From positions 186,001-250,000 of the forward strand of contig CAMVCB010000003.1 in NCBI GenBank assembly GCA_947165895.1: 64,000 nt of DNA, in the 5' to 3' direction. The first letter of the stretch is position 1; each line of letters starts with the position of its first letter. Source of the stretch: an uncultured Treponema sp. Its GTDB lineage: Bacteria > Spirochaetota > Spirochaetia > Treponematales > Treponemataceae. Shown piece by piece: positions 1-8,305 of the stretch. A program made the translations under genes and the position numbers. The notes beneath the pieces are model-generated. The model saw only the letters and a program-made list of their open reading frames with translations, was not told where the DNA came from and did not search any database.

Positions 1-379
1 TCTGAACAAGATGAGCAACAATATCTTCCTGGCCGTACATTCCTTCAATTTTTACAGAGTTTGCACCTGCCACCAGCAGCTGGCCCGCACAGTCTGTTGC
101 ATGCTCAATGCCCTTACGGGTAGTCAAAAACGGCATATCAGCAACAATGTACTTGTCAGGCGCACCATTACGAACGCTTCTTGTATGCTCAACCATCCAT
201 TCCATTTTTGCAGGAACAGTAGTTTTTTCGCCGTGCATAACCATAGAAGCACTGTCACCAATCAAAATGCAGTCAATATCCGAATCGTTAATAATCCGCG
301 CAAAAGTCGAATCATAACAAGTCACCATAGAAATTTTACGATTTTCACTTTTCCACTTAGGGAAATCAAGAGTAGTCAT
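1..379 (-). CDS. panB: 3-methyl-2-oxobutanoate hydroxymethyltransferase, N-terminal part
   Basis: PanB transfers a hydroxymethyl group from methylene-tetrahydrofolate to 2-ketoisovalerate, the first step of pantothenate synthesis, in the cytoplasm. The 126 visible residues carry family hallmarks: an early MVTCYD segment, ILIGDSASMVMHG (Mg-binding GDS), the TVPAKMEWMVEHTRSVRNGAP stretch and VADMPF. The gene runs off the left edge, so about half of a usual 260-280-residue protein is missing. The ATG at 379 has a good GGAGGA ribosome site at 388-393. The 110 bases upstream separate it from the radical SAM gene and contain a run of A's but no clear hairpin terminator. Identification is secure; the rest of the protein and any panC neighbour cannot be seen. 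Confidence 0.93.
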   Translation of the reverse strand, partial: MTTLDFPKWKSENRKISMVTCYDSTFARIINDSDIDCILIGDSASMVMHGEKTTVPAKMEWMVEHTRSVRNGAPDKYIVADMPFLTTRKGIEHATDCAGQLLVAGANSVKIEGMYGQEDIVAHLVQ

Positions 380-491
380 AGTACCTGTCCTCCAATCAGA
401 TCAAGTCTATAAGATGTGATAAAAAAAGCCGTCACCAGCCAGCCGGAATCTCAGCTTTGAAAAAGTCTAAGTTCCTTGCTATATAATAGAA

Positions 492-1433
492 TTATAAAGA
501 AGATTTTGCAATAAGAGCAGAAATTTCATTCATAACCCTTCGTTTGTCGCTTGTCCATTCCGGTGCAATAAGGATGCGCTTGGGAGGGTCGCCGGTAAGA
601 CGGTGAACTACCATATCCTCTGGAAGCAGGACAAGGGCTTTTTGTATAAGAGAATAATATTCTTCTTTTTCAAGTGTTTTGAATTTTCCGGCACGATATT
701 CAGCTGCCAGATCAGTGCCTTCTACCACATACAAAACTGTGATTTTTATGCCGTCACTGCCCGCTGCCATCGCAGCCTTCACCGTCTTCATCATGTCATC
801 TTCTGAATCGCCGGGCAGCCCGAAAATTACGTGAGTTACAACGTGTATGCCGCCCGACTCCGTCCCGGCCAGCCCCGCCGCGTGAAGACGCTGAACCGCC
901 AGCCGGTAGGTGTCATTTGAAAAGCCCCGCCGGCAGTATTGGGCAGTTTTCTCATTCACAGTCTGTAAGCCCAGTTCAATCTGAACAAAAGTTCGCCGGC
1001 TTAATTCCCCTAAAAACGCCAGCATCCCCTCACTCAGACAGTCAGGCCGCGTTCCAATGGCAATCCCCACTACATCCGGCGCGCTTACAGCCCTATCAAA
1101 CAAATCAAATAGCCGTTCTTCATCCCCGCCGCGACCGGCATAAGTGCTGGTAAAATTCTGAAAGTAAACTATGTATTTTTTAGAAACACTTTCCCCGCGC
1201 GCCGCAGCCCGCGAAAATTTTCTTTCAACAAGAAGCTTTGCTTCTTCAATCTGCTTTTCAATGGGAAGATTTCGCCCAGGAATAAAATCTCCGCTTCCAG
1301 TCTCACTGCAAAAAATACAGCCGCCCCAGCCGATTTTTCCGTCACGGTTAGGACAAGTACATCCTGCATCTACTGCAATTTTGTAAACCTTTTGAGAAAA
1401 AATTTTCTTATAAAAATCTGAAACAGAAATCAC
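492..1433 (-). CDS. Radical SAM protein of the YhcC/TIGR01212 family
   Basis: A 313-residue radical SAM enzyme. The motif DAGCTCPNRDGKIGWGGCIFC near the N-terminus is the family-specific form of the cluster-binding cysteines, with the CxxC pair of the [4Fe-4S] site. Later segments (QIELGLQT, HVIFGLPGD, GIKITVLYV) fit the SAM barrel. YhcC-family proteins lack a settled substrate. The start is a GTG at 1433 with only a weak ribosome site; no better in-frame ATG lies upstream. It follows the binding-protein gene by 15 bases on the same strand, so it may be the last gene of the 4789-492 transcript, although a functional tie to c-di-GMP is not evident. Confidence 0.85.
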   Translation of the reverse strand: MISVSDFYKKIFSQKVYKIAVDAGCTCPNRDGKIGWGGCIFCSETGSGDFIPGRNLPIEKQIEEAKLLVERKFSRAAARGESVSKKYIVYFQNFTSTYAGRGGDEERLFDLFDRAVSAPDVVGIAIGTRPDCLSEGMLAFLGELSRRTFVQIELGLQTVNEKTAQYCRRGFSNDTYRLAVQRLHAAGLAGTESGGIHVVTHVIFGLPGDSEDDMMKTVKAAMAAGSDGIKITVLYVVEGTDLAAEYRAGKFKTLEKEEYYSLIQKALVLLPEDMVVHRLTGDPPKRILIAPEWTSDKRRVMNEISALIAKSSL

Positions 1434-1448
1434 TCTGAAAAGATAATA

Positions 1449-2687
1449 TTATCTTTCCAAAGAAATAGAAAGAAGCCTCTCTATCTGAAGCTGTGCATCA
1501 TTAAGGCCCTGGTCAATTGTTTTTTCACCCTTAATTATCAAATCCATTTCTTTTCCCAAAACTGTATAAAAGCTTGACCAGTTGGTTATAACAGGCCGAT
1601 AAACTCCGCTTTCAAGAGCCCGGCAGACAGCTTCATACTGAGGAAATTTTGCAAGAACCTGAGAATCTTTCAAGCTTGAATAGCGGCAGGGAACTCCACC
1701 TATATAAACAGAAGCCTTTTGACGTTCTGCATCCATCAGGTAAGCAAGAAGTTTTACTGCATATTCCTTATTCTGACTGTTTGCAGGAATTCCAAGCGTC
1801 CAGATTCCATAAATATTTGCATTATAAGCAGGACTTGCTCCACTTTTCTTTCCTGTCAGGGCAATATAGTCCATTGAAGAATTGTTTGTCGGTGTGTACC
1901 AGCCCGGCCAGCCTATTCCCACAGCCGCAGATTTATTGGCAATAGCCGCAATCAAATCATCTTTCTTTGCTCCGCGACCAGTTCCAATTAAATCAAGATA
2001 CAATTTCATGGCATCCTTAAAAACAGGGCTATTTACAGTCGGCTTATTATTTTCATCAACAACCCAGCCGCCGCAGGAACGCAGAATCGGAAGAAAATCA
2101 ACAACAATATTATTCGCTGTGTCACCCCGGTACATAAAACCAAGATTATGATGCTTTTTCGTAATCTGGCAGATTTTCATAATATCATCAAGCGAATCAA
2201 TTTTATCAGGAGAATAACCGGCTTCCTTAACAAAGAGTTTATTATATAGAAGAACAGTTACATTTCCATAATAAGGAACAAGATAGAGTTCTCCCTTGTT
2301 ATAGCAGATTGTCTTTGTAGCAGGGATTACATCATCATCAAGATCAAAACCCATATTTTTAAGATTTGCCAGCAAATGTTTAGAAGTATATTCTGCAACC
2401 CAGGACCCGTCGACCATACATAAATCATAGGAACCGGCATACAATCCTGCTTCAGATGCAATCTTCTGGTGCAGCTCCTCTTCGCCAAGTTCAAGAACCG
2501 TGCAAATTACATTATTTTCCTTTTCAAAATCAGCAATCGTCTGCTTAATCACATTTGCATAAACTCCCGCCCTCAATGCAAGAACCAGATTTGCATTGAC
2601 TGTTTCTGTCTTAGTTTTTTTACCACCGCAGGAAGTCAATACTCCAAAAATTATCAAAATAAATAAACTAATCCGTCCTTTCTTCAT
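1449..2687 (-). CDS. Extracellular solute-binding lipoprotein (ABC sugar-type), no permease nearby
   Basis: A 412-residue lipoprotein. The start at 2687 is chosen over one at 2708 because GAGG lies 8 bases before this ATG and the product then begins MKKGRISLFILIIFGVLTSC, a signal peptide ending in a lipobox with Cys20. The mature part resembles family 1 bacterial solute-binding proteins: VNANLVLALRAG, DFEKENN, YDLCMVDGSWVAEY, YYGNVTVLLYN and GWPGWYTPT recall maltose/oligosaccharide binders. No ATP-binding or membrane component is adjacent. It overlaps the end of the HD-domain gene by 20 bases, so it is translationally coupled to it. It could supply ligand to a distant transporter or act as the outer sensor of the signalling pair encoded upstream; the latter is inference. 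Confidence 0.8.
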   Translation of the reverse strand: MKKGRISLFILIIFGVLTSCGGKKTKTETVNANLVLALRAGVYANVIKQTIADFEKENNVICTVLELGEEELHQKIASEAGLYAGSYDLCMVDGSWVAEYTSKHLLANLKNMGFDLDDDVIPATKTICYNKGELYLVPYYGNVTVLLYNKLFVKEAGYSPDKIDSLDDIMKICQITKKHHNLGFMYRGDTANNIVVDFLPILRSCGGWVVDENNKPTVNSPVFKDAMKLYLDLIGTGRGAKKDDLIAAIANKSAAVGIGWPGWYTPTNNSSMDYIALTGKKSGASPAYNANIYGIWTLGIPANSQNKEYAVKLLAYLMDAERQKASVYIGGVPCRYSSLKDSQVLAKFPQYEAVCRALESGVYRPVITNWSSFYTVLGKEMDLIIKGEKTIDQGLNDAQLQIERLLSISLER

Positions 2688-3612
2688 AATTAACCTCACT
2701 GTTTTCATGCTGATAAAACTTCATCTTTTTTTTAACCCTTCCAAGACTTTCTTCAATTTTTCTAAGCGGAACCTGGCAAAAATATTCAACAATTTCTGCA
2801 TCAAGCTGCTTTCCGGCAACAAGCTTCAGTTCAGAAATAGCTTCTGTATAGGTAAGTGACGATTTATAATTTCTTTCCATTGTTAAGGCCGAAAAAGTAT
2901 CTGCAACGGCAAGAATCCGCGATTCCAGCGGGATTTCCTCATCCTTAAGCTGATAATAGCCCTTTCCGTCAACACGCTCATGATGATATTTAATCCATTC
3001 CGCAATCTCTTCAAAGGCCGGAATCTGATTCAGTATTTTTGCCCCGATTTCAGGGTGCCTGCTCAAAATTGCTTTTTCTTCATCTTCAAGCTTTCCGCTT
3101 TTAGTTATAATGTCGTATGGAATCCCAAGCTTTCCTAAATCAAGAAGAAGGGCGGCGTATGCAAGCCTGTTGGGATTCAGCTTCATCCTGTAACGCAGCG
3201 GCAGTTCATCATAAAGCATCAGAACCAGATTTTTTACATTGATTGTATGTCCTTCAAGGTTAGGATCACCGGCCTCAACAAAACCAATTACCGTTTCCAG
3301 GATTTCCATTCCATGCTCTTCGGCCCCTACAAACTGCATGAAAAACATAAAGAGAGTCAGTGTAAAAACCAGTTCCCCGCAAAATAAAACAATTGCAGTT
3401 TTTGACTGAGGTAAATTTCTGGAAAAGACAATATAGTGCATTATGACAATTCCAATCATCAGAATAAGCACAAAAATTGTCAGGATAAGCCTCATTCCTT
3501 CATTTTTAATCAGGACAGTACGCTTTGAAAGCAGAAAATAGATGCAGAGCAGAACATTTGCAATCATGAGGCAGAATTCAATAAGTACAAGATATAATGA
3601 AAGATCCAGCAT
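2668..3612 (-). CDS. Membrane protein with degenerate HD-GYP domain
   Basis: About 314 residues from the ATG at 3612, which follows the cyclase stop codon by one base. The N-terminal third has three hydrophobic segments (LYLVLIEFCLMIANVLLCIYF, MRLILTIFVLILMIGIVIM and AIVLFCGELVFTLTLFMFF). The C-terminal domain aligns with HD-GYP c-di-GMP phosphodiesterases: HTINV, KSGKL, RHPEIG, HHERVDGKG and AVADTFSALT are present. The signature HD pair, however, reads LD (residues 147-148, AALLLDLGK instead of LLHDIGK) and GYP reads GYY (208-210). Loss of the metal-ligand histidine makes ordinary phosphodiesterase activity doubtful; a binding or receptor role is an alternative. It lies between a cyclase and a binding lipoprotein in a tightly packed operon. 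Confidence 0.82.
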   Translation of the reverse strand: MLDLSLYLVLIEFCLMIANVLLCIYFLLSKRTVLIKNEGMRLILTIFVLILMIGIVIMHYIVFSRNLPQSKTAIVLFCGELVFTLTLFMFFMQFVGAEEHGMEILETVIGFVEAGDPNLEGHTINVKNLVLMLYDELPLRYRMKLNPNRLAYAALLLDLGKLGIPYDIITKSGKLEDEEKAILSRHPEIGAKILNQIPAFEEIAEWIKYHHERVDGKGYYQLKDEEIPLESRILAVADTFSALTMERNYKSSLTYTEAISELKLVAGKQLDAEIVEYFCQVPLRKIEESLGRVKKKMKFYQHENSEVNYEERTD

Positions 3613-3613
3613 T

Positions 3614-4789
3614 CTAACCCCGCTTCTGCGATTTGCGGTCATTTCCATAGATTTTAATCTGATTTTTGCCAGCTTTTTTTGCCTCGTAAAGGGCATCATC
3701 AGCATGTTTATATGCTTTATCCAGATCAAAATCATTTTCATCAAGCTCTGTATAACCGACAGAAGACTTAATTCCCTTGTTCAGACCGTCAAAATCTGAT
3801 GCATTCAGCTTTTTAAGGATATTTAAAAGAATCTGATTTGTATCAATTTCAGGATCTTTTGATCGGTAAAGTACAATAAATTCATCACCGCCAAGACGAC
3901 CAGCAAGACCCTTTACATTATGCAGATTCCATTCCGAAACTGATTTTTTATAATGCTCACCAATTCCAAGCACATCGATGATAGTGCGGCCGGCAATCTG
4001 AATAACCTTGTCGCCCATCTGATGGCCCATCGTATCGTTGATTTCCTTAAACCCATCCAGGTCAAAAAGGGCAATTGAAAAATGAGAACCGTCACCAAGC
4101 TTTAATAATTCATCCGCAATAGAAAAAAAGCGTCCCCGGTTCAAAAGGCCAGTCAAAGTATCAAAGCTTGATTTTACTTCCAGCTCCTTCTGAATCTGAA
4201 TATTCTTCATATAAAGCTGGTACTGCTGGATTCGCATTTTATGGAACATATAGTGCATTCCGGTCGCAAGTGCCTGCACAAGTACAAGATTAAAAGTATC
4301 TATATGAGCGATTGAAAAAGTCTTAAATCTGTAGCTGGCCCACAAATAAATAGCACTAAGCAAAGAGGTTACAAAAAACATCCTTATCGTATTGTCAGTA
4401 TAACTAAGGGTTGTAAGAATCATAACAATCAGATAAAAGGTACCCGGAATATAAGGCCGGAGGGCAGAAACAAATATTCCATATGAATACATAAGAAGAA
4501 TATTTATTAAAAGAAATATCAGACTGTGCTTTTCAGAAAATTTGGGACAAAGGCCGATTACAAAAGCATATACAATGGAAGCCAGAAGGTAGCTGCCATA
4601 CATTATGATATTATTACGGCTTAAATCAAAAAGATTTAAAAGTGAGGCTAAAAAATATAAGGAAACAACAACCAGAAAACACAGATTCATAACCATAAGG
4701 TGATTTCGATTTGAAGAACGAATCATCCCAAGACATTCTGTGTAGCTTTCCTTATCGTATCCGTAATATTTAATGCTTTTCCCAGCCAT
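3614..4789 (-). CDS. Membrane-bound diguanylate cyclase (GGDEF)
   Basis: Condenses two GTP to c-di-GMP. The first 200 residues contain about five to six membrane segments, followed by a short helix and a complete GGDEF domain: DTLTGLLNR, ALFDLDGFKEINDTMGH and RLGGDEF are intact. The RxxD inhibitory site that normally precedes GGDEF is absent (NVKG at that place), so product inhibition may be missing. About 20 extra residues sit just before the GGDEF turn. A TTG at 4804 opens the frame, but AAGGA before the ATG at 4789 makes that the likely start. It is the first gene of a run with the HD-GYP-like and solute-binding genes. The sensing part is probably the membrane module. Confidence 0.9.
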   Translation of the reverse strand: MAGKSIKYYGYDKESYTECLGMIRSSNRNHLMVMNLCFLVVVSLYFLASLLNLFDLSRNNIIMYGSYLLASIVYAFVIGLCPKFSEKHSLIFLLINILLMYSYGIFVSALRPYIPGTFYLIVMILTTLSYTDNTIRMFFVTSLLSAIYLWASYRFKTFSIAHIDTFNLVLVQALATGMHYMFHKMRIQQYQLYMKNIQIQKELEVKSSFDTLTGLLNRGRFFSIADELLKLGDGSHFSIALFDLDGFKEINDTMGHQMGDKVIQIAGRTIIDVLGIGEHYKKSVSEWNLHNVKGLAGRLGGDEFIVLYRSKDPEIDTNQILLNILKKLNASDFDGLNKGIKSSVGYTELDENDFDLDKAYKHADDALYEAKKAGKNQIKIYGNDRKSQKRG

Positions 4790-4906
4790 AACATCCTTAG
4801 ACAAATATCCATCTTTAATTTTATCAAGAATAAGTAAAAACTCAAGAAAAAAAATATTGTTATAAAAAGATATTCAGGAGCATTTTGAAAGAAAAAAAGG
4901 TCACCC

Positions 4907-5542
4907 TTATACCGGCAGCCTGTACACTTCCTCAACGCCGGTCACAAGGATTCCGCCCATGCCCATTTCAAGAGGGAGGGCTATGTCCATGTCGTAGCGG
5001 TCACCGACTGCAAGGCAGTTTTCCGGCGCGGTCACGGTGATTTCGCAGGCTTTACGGAAGGGTTCAAGCGCGGGCTTAGACTTAAAGCAGGTATCAAGTC
5101 CTACAATGTCCGGGAAAAAATCACTAACCCCAATAGCATCCAGGGTTTTTCTTGCCGGCAGAACCGGATTATTTGTAACGCAGATAAGCTTATATTTTTT
5201 CTCAAGCTCTGTAAGCTTTTCTATCAGCTTTTCGTCACGGCCAAGAAAGTTTTTCGGCTCAAGAAGAGTTTTTCTCCATTCAACGCTCTGTTCAATTGGA
5301 ATTCCAAAGGAAAGCAGGGTGTTTCCAAGACTGACTTTTTTTCCATCATTTTTTGCGGCAAAATCCTTTCTGTAGTTCAGAACTTTTTCACGGGCCTGGT
5401 CTGCGGTCATTCCTGTAATACGGGCATATTCACGCACCTGACAGTCCACCTGCTCAAATGCGTAGGCAGCGTTTGTATAAAGAGTAGAATCTATATCAAA
5501 AATGATTGTCTGGAGTTTTTCAGGGATTTTATATATTTTCAT
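4907..5542 (-). CDS. HAD-superfamily hydrolase, pyrimidine-nucleotidase-like
   Basis: A 211-residue HAD phosphatase. Motif I is FDIDSTLY near residue 16, motif II lies at CVTNNP, the lysine of motif III at CFKSKP, and motif IV at VGDRYDMDIA. An alpha-helical cap follows motif I (DCQVREYARITGMTADQAREKV), as in YjjG/SDT1-type nucleotidases. The ATG lies inside the last codons of the FGGY kinase gene (14-base overlap), with GAGG about 13 bases upstream, so the two are coupled. The pair may convert and de-phosphorylate a related sugar or nucleoside phosphate; the substrate is unknown. Confidence 0.8.
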   Translation of the reverse strand: MKIYKIPEKLQTIIFDIDSTLYTNAAYAFEQVDCQVREYARITGMTADQAREKVLNYRKDFAAKNDGKKVSLGNTLLSFGIPIEQSVEWRKTLLEPKNFLGRDEKLIEKLTELEKKYKLICVTNNPVLPARKTLDAIGVSDFFPDIVGLDTCFKSKPALEPFRKACEITVTAPENCLAVGDRYDMDIALPLEMGMGGILVTGVEEVYRLPV

Positions 5543-6746
5543 TTTTCGGAAAAAACCTCTTTGTCACTTTTACCATATGGCCGGCAGCATCCTGAATTGA
5601 TGAATAAAGTCCCAGTCCATACCAGCCCGCACAGGCATCACCTGTAAGCTCGCTGTCGGCACAGTTACAGATTTCAAGCGTCATACCAAGAGAATCTGCC
5701 TTACGCTGCATCCATAAATCATTTTTAGCCTGCCCGCCCGTAACCGCCATTTCAGCCGGAAGTTCAATCCCCCGCTCTGCAAGGGCCGCCTTTAAAAGGC
5801 CGACAGAAGCCCTAACCTGTTCCAGAATCCTGCTTACGATTTTTCCGCCTTCGCTCTGAGGATTTGAAAGGGCTTCCTTTACTAAAGCCGGGTAATCAAG
5901 CACAAAACCCTTCTCTTTTTCCAGCCTGTGCTTATATTCTACAAAAATCCGACCGCTTTCCTCGCTCAAAACAGAAATATTCCATAAACCGGGGATTACA
6001 GAAGGCAAAGTTCTTGTCTTTGGTGTGAAAAATGCAGTATCTGTGCAAAAATTAAAGCCCTCGCTGGAGCCCGCCCGGTCACAAACACGGCCTGGAAGCA
6101 GAGTATTTGTCCCTATCAAAGCTACAACAAAGTCAGGCCCGCCGCAAAAGACCGGAATGCCCTCTGTAAGGCCGAGGGAGCTGGCAGCGGCGGGAGTAAG
6201 GTGGCCCGCAAGCTGGCCGGTTGATTTAAAGGAAGGAAGTTTTTCCTCATCAAAGCCCAGCAGAGCGCCGTCACCTTTTTTCCAGTAGGCCGCTTCAAAG
6301 CGTTTTTCCGGTAGAATTGTCACGGCAGCTTTCGTAAGCTGATAAATAAAAAACTCAGGGCCGGAAAAAATAAAATCAGATTTTTCAAAATCATCAGAAA
6401 AAAGCTTTTTTGCGGTGAGAATTTTCGGGATAAAAAGAGAGCGCTTCAGGGCGTCCGGGATTTCAAGCTTTTCCGGCAGGGCCTCATTCCACCTTACAGT
6501 AAGGCCGTTCTGCAGAACTACAGTAGGCCCCGCCCCCGATACGCAGACCGCACAAATCTCATAATCAGTCACCCCGATTTTTTTTATGCAGTGAGCCAGA
6601 GCAGCCATCCACTGATTTGCAGCAAAACGGCTGTCAGGCTCCGTAAATGATTTCCGGTATAAAAAAACGGCTTCGCCGCCGGCAGTAAATAATCCTGCTT
6701 TTAGCGAAGTCGTCCCAATGTCCACACAAAGTAGAGTTTTCAGCAT
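5529..6746 (-). CDS. FGGY-family carbohydrate kinase
   Basis: A 405-residue member of the FGGY sugar kinases (xylulokinase/glycerol kinase group). The phosphate-1 motif is LLCVDIGTTSLKAGLF at the N-terminus; a catalytic-type GPDFVVALIGT segment and the C-terminal ATP-binding AVTGGQAKNDLWMQRKADSLG follow. It is about 90 residues shorter than usual FGGY kinases, mostly in the first domain, so the substrate cannot be named. It overlaps the HAD phosphatase gene by 14 bases and follows the PRPP synthetase by 11 bases, suggesting one transcript from 8050 to 4907. Confidence 0.82.
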   Translation of the reverse strand: MLKTLLCVDIGTTSLKAGLFTAGGEAVFLYRKSFTEPDSRFAANQWMAALAHCIKKIGVTDYEICAVCVSGAGPTVVLQNGLTVRWNEALPEKLEIPDALKRSLFIPKILTAKKLFSDDFEKSDFIFSGPEFFIYQLTKAAVTILPEKRFEAAYWKKGDGALLGFDEEKLPSFKSTGQLAGHLTPAAASSLGLTEGIPVFCGGPDFVVALIGTNTLLPGRVCDRAGSSEGFNFCTDTAFFTPKTRTLPSVIPGLWNISVLSEESGRIFVEYKHRLEKEKGFVLDYPALVKEALSNPQSEGGKIVSRILEQVRASVGLLKAALAERGIELPAEMAVTGGQAKNDLWMQRKADSLGMTLEICNCADSELTGDACAGWYGLGLYSSIQDAAGHMVKVTKRFFPKNENI

Positions 6747-6757
6747 GGTGTCACAGA

Positions 6758-8050
6758 CTATTCAGTCTTAGCGCCATCCTTTTTTTCATCCTTTTTGTCG
6801 GACTGAGGATTGTTCTGCAATTTTACAAGTTTTTCTATAATATTGCGGTTATCAAGCAAATCACCCAGTGACTGGTTGTAGTGAACGCGTGTGATAACGT
6901 TTGCAAAAAGACCGCTTACATTTGTGTTGATAAACCATTCGCGCTTCAAAAGCTCTTCATGGTAAACGGCATTTGTACCAATAATTCTATAGAAAAGTCC
7001 CTTCTCATAAGCTTCATCAAAAAGCTTGATTGCATCGCCAGTAAAGAATGGAAGAGAAATTGCACAGATTACCTTTGTGGCACCCTGTTCTTTCAAAAAG
7101 CCCATAGCTTTAAGGAGAGTTCCACCAGTTCCAAGCATATCGTCTGCAAGGAAGGCAACCTTACCCTTTACGTCACCCAGAAGTTTTACAGACTTAATGT
7201 TAGTCTCGTTAGCATTCTGAGTTACGATTGAATAATCGCGCTCCTTGTAAATCATGGCAAGCGGAAGCTTAAGGCCAGAAGCATAGAACTTGTTGCGGTC
7301 GATGGCACCAGTATCAGGAGAAACGATAACCAGATCCTCTTTTTTACCGCTAAGATCTACGATTTTTCCTAGTTCACGGATAATCTGATAGCTTGCATGA
7401 AGGTTTTCAAGATTTATTTTAGAGAAGGCATTTACGATTTCACGGGAATGAATATCCAGAGTGATAATTCGTGAAACACCCAAAAGTTCATAGATGTGAC
7501 CCAGCATAGATGCAGTCAGACCTTCACGGCCCTTCTTTTTATGCTGACGGCTGTAAGGGTAAGCAGGAACAACAAGACTGATTTGTGCGGCACCAGCCTG
7601 ACGAACTGCATCAATAGTAACGAGCAGTGACATTACATGGTCATTTACAGAAAGTGCAGCTTTATTTTTGCCGTCGTTGAGTGTCAGAACTTCGTGATTT
7701 TCAACATCCTGGAAGATAAAAACATCTTTACCGCGGATTGTTTCAAGAAGTTCGGTCTTGAACTCACCATTTGCAAAATAAGTAAACCGTGCATTAACCT
7801 TGAATACAGGCGGTCTGTACTTATCTGTAGCTCCCCTGATACACATGTCACTAGTCTGCAAATCATTGTGCAGATTAATTCTGTTTACCAGATCTTCTTT
7901 AGTTAGCTCATAACGCTTAGATATAACATCGTTCTTCAATGTGAAGCGGTGCTTATACATGTGTTTGAGGTGCGTTATGACTTCATCGGCGAATGCTTCG
8001 CCACCAGGACAAGCAACAATCGCAAGACTTGTTGGTTCTGAATAAGGCAT
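6758..8050 (-). CDS. prs: Ribose-phosphate pyrophosphokinase, long divergent form
   Basis: Makes PRPP from ribose 5-phosphate and ATP. Recognisable parts are VVPAYPYSRQHKKKGREG, ITLDIHS, VSPDTGAIDRNKFYA and the PRPP loop FLADDMLGTGGTLLKA. At 430 residues it is about 110 longer than the usual 310-320; the extra length is an N-terminal region with a REL-type insertion and a C-terminal tail rich in Lys and Asp. The canonical KRR of the flexible loop reads YKER. The start at 8050 has AAGGGG upstream; an open frame continues to 8140 but the added residues are basic and Asn-rich without a ribosome site. I am confident of the family, less of full catalytic equivalence. Confidence 0.85.
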   Translation of the reverse strand: MPYSEPTSLAIVACPGGEAFADEVITHLKHMYKHRFTLKNDVISKRYELTKEDLVNRINLHNDLQTSDMCIRGATDKYRPPVFKVNARFTYFANGEFKTELLETIRGKDVFIFQDVENHEVLTLNDGKNKAALSVNDHVMSLLVTIDAVRQAGAAQISLVVPAYPYSRQHKKKGREGLTASMLGHIYELLGVSRIITLDIHSREIVNAFSKINLENLHASYQIIRELGKIVDLSGKKEDLVIVSPDTGAIDRNKFYASGLKLPLAMIYKERDYSIVTQNANETNIKSVKLLGDVKGKVAFLADDMLGTGGTLLKAMGFLKEQGATKVICAISLPFFTGDAIKLFDEAYEKGLFYRIIGTNAVYHEELLKREWFINTNVSGLFANVITRVHYNQSLGDLLDNRNIIEKLVKLQNNPQSDKKDEKKDGAKTE

Positions 8051-8180
8051 TTTAAAGACCCCTTTTTTTTGATTTCTATGAAAACTATACCATTTATTGA
8101 CATTTAACGCAATCTGACTTTTACAGGTTAAAAAAAACAAAAAAAATTCAAAAATTTTTCAAAATTTTTATAAAATTCCC

Positions 8181-8207
8181 TAAACTAAATTTTTCAGTCT
8201 CCGATAG
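8181..8207 (+). promoter_or_regulatory. Sigma-28-type flagellar promoter for flaB
   Basis: TAAA at 8181-8184, then exactly 15 bases, then TCCGATAG at 8200-8207. This matches the enteric and spirochaete sigma-28 form TAAA-N15-GCCGATAA at 10 of 12 positions. It lies about 100 bases before the flagellin start, giving a predicted start of transcription near 8214. Confidence 0.8.
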
Positions 8208-8216
8208 ATAAGTAAA

Positions 8217-8277
8217 GGGTGGTGGAAACCCGTGAAGATAAAATCACGCCGGCAAAACCGCCAGAAATGATTTTATC
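8217..8277 (+). promoter_or_regulatory. Structured flaB leader with CsrA-like hairpin
   Basis: Two hairpins fill the leader. The first, 8217-8231, pairs GGGT with ACCC and exposes GGTGGAA in the loop, the GGA-in-loop arrangement preferred by CsrA. The second pairs GATAAAATCA (8237-8246) perfectly with TGATTTTATC (8268-8277) around a small inner CGG/CCG stem. A further GGA occurs in the ribosome site AAGGAGA (8294-8300). FliW-CsrA control of flagellin translation is known in Bacillus and Campylobacter; here it is inferred from structure only. Confidence 0.5.
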
Positions 8278-8305
8278 TAACCAACCAAAGAATAAGGAGA
8301 TTATT

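Noticed and set aside
4790..4804. TTG at 4804 as start of the membrane diguanylate cyclase
   Set aside because: AAGGA is well placed for the ATG at 4789, and the TTG has no ribosome site.
8219..8305. Extension of flagellin to an upstream GTG at 8219
   Set aside because: FlaB proteins begin MxINHN; the upstream stretch is the structured leader and AAGGAGA fits the ATG at 8306.
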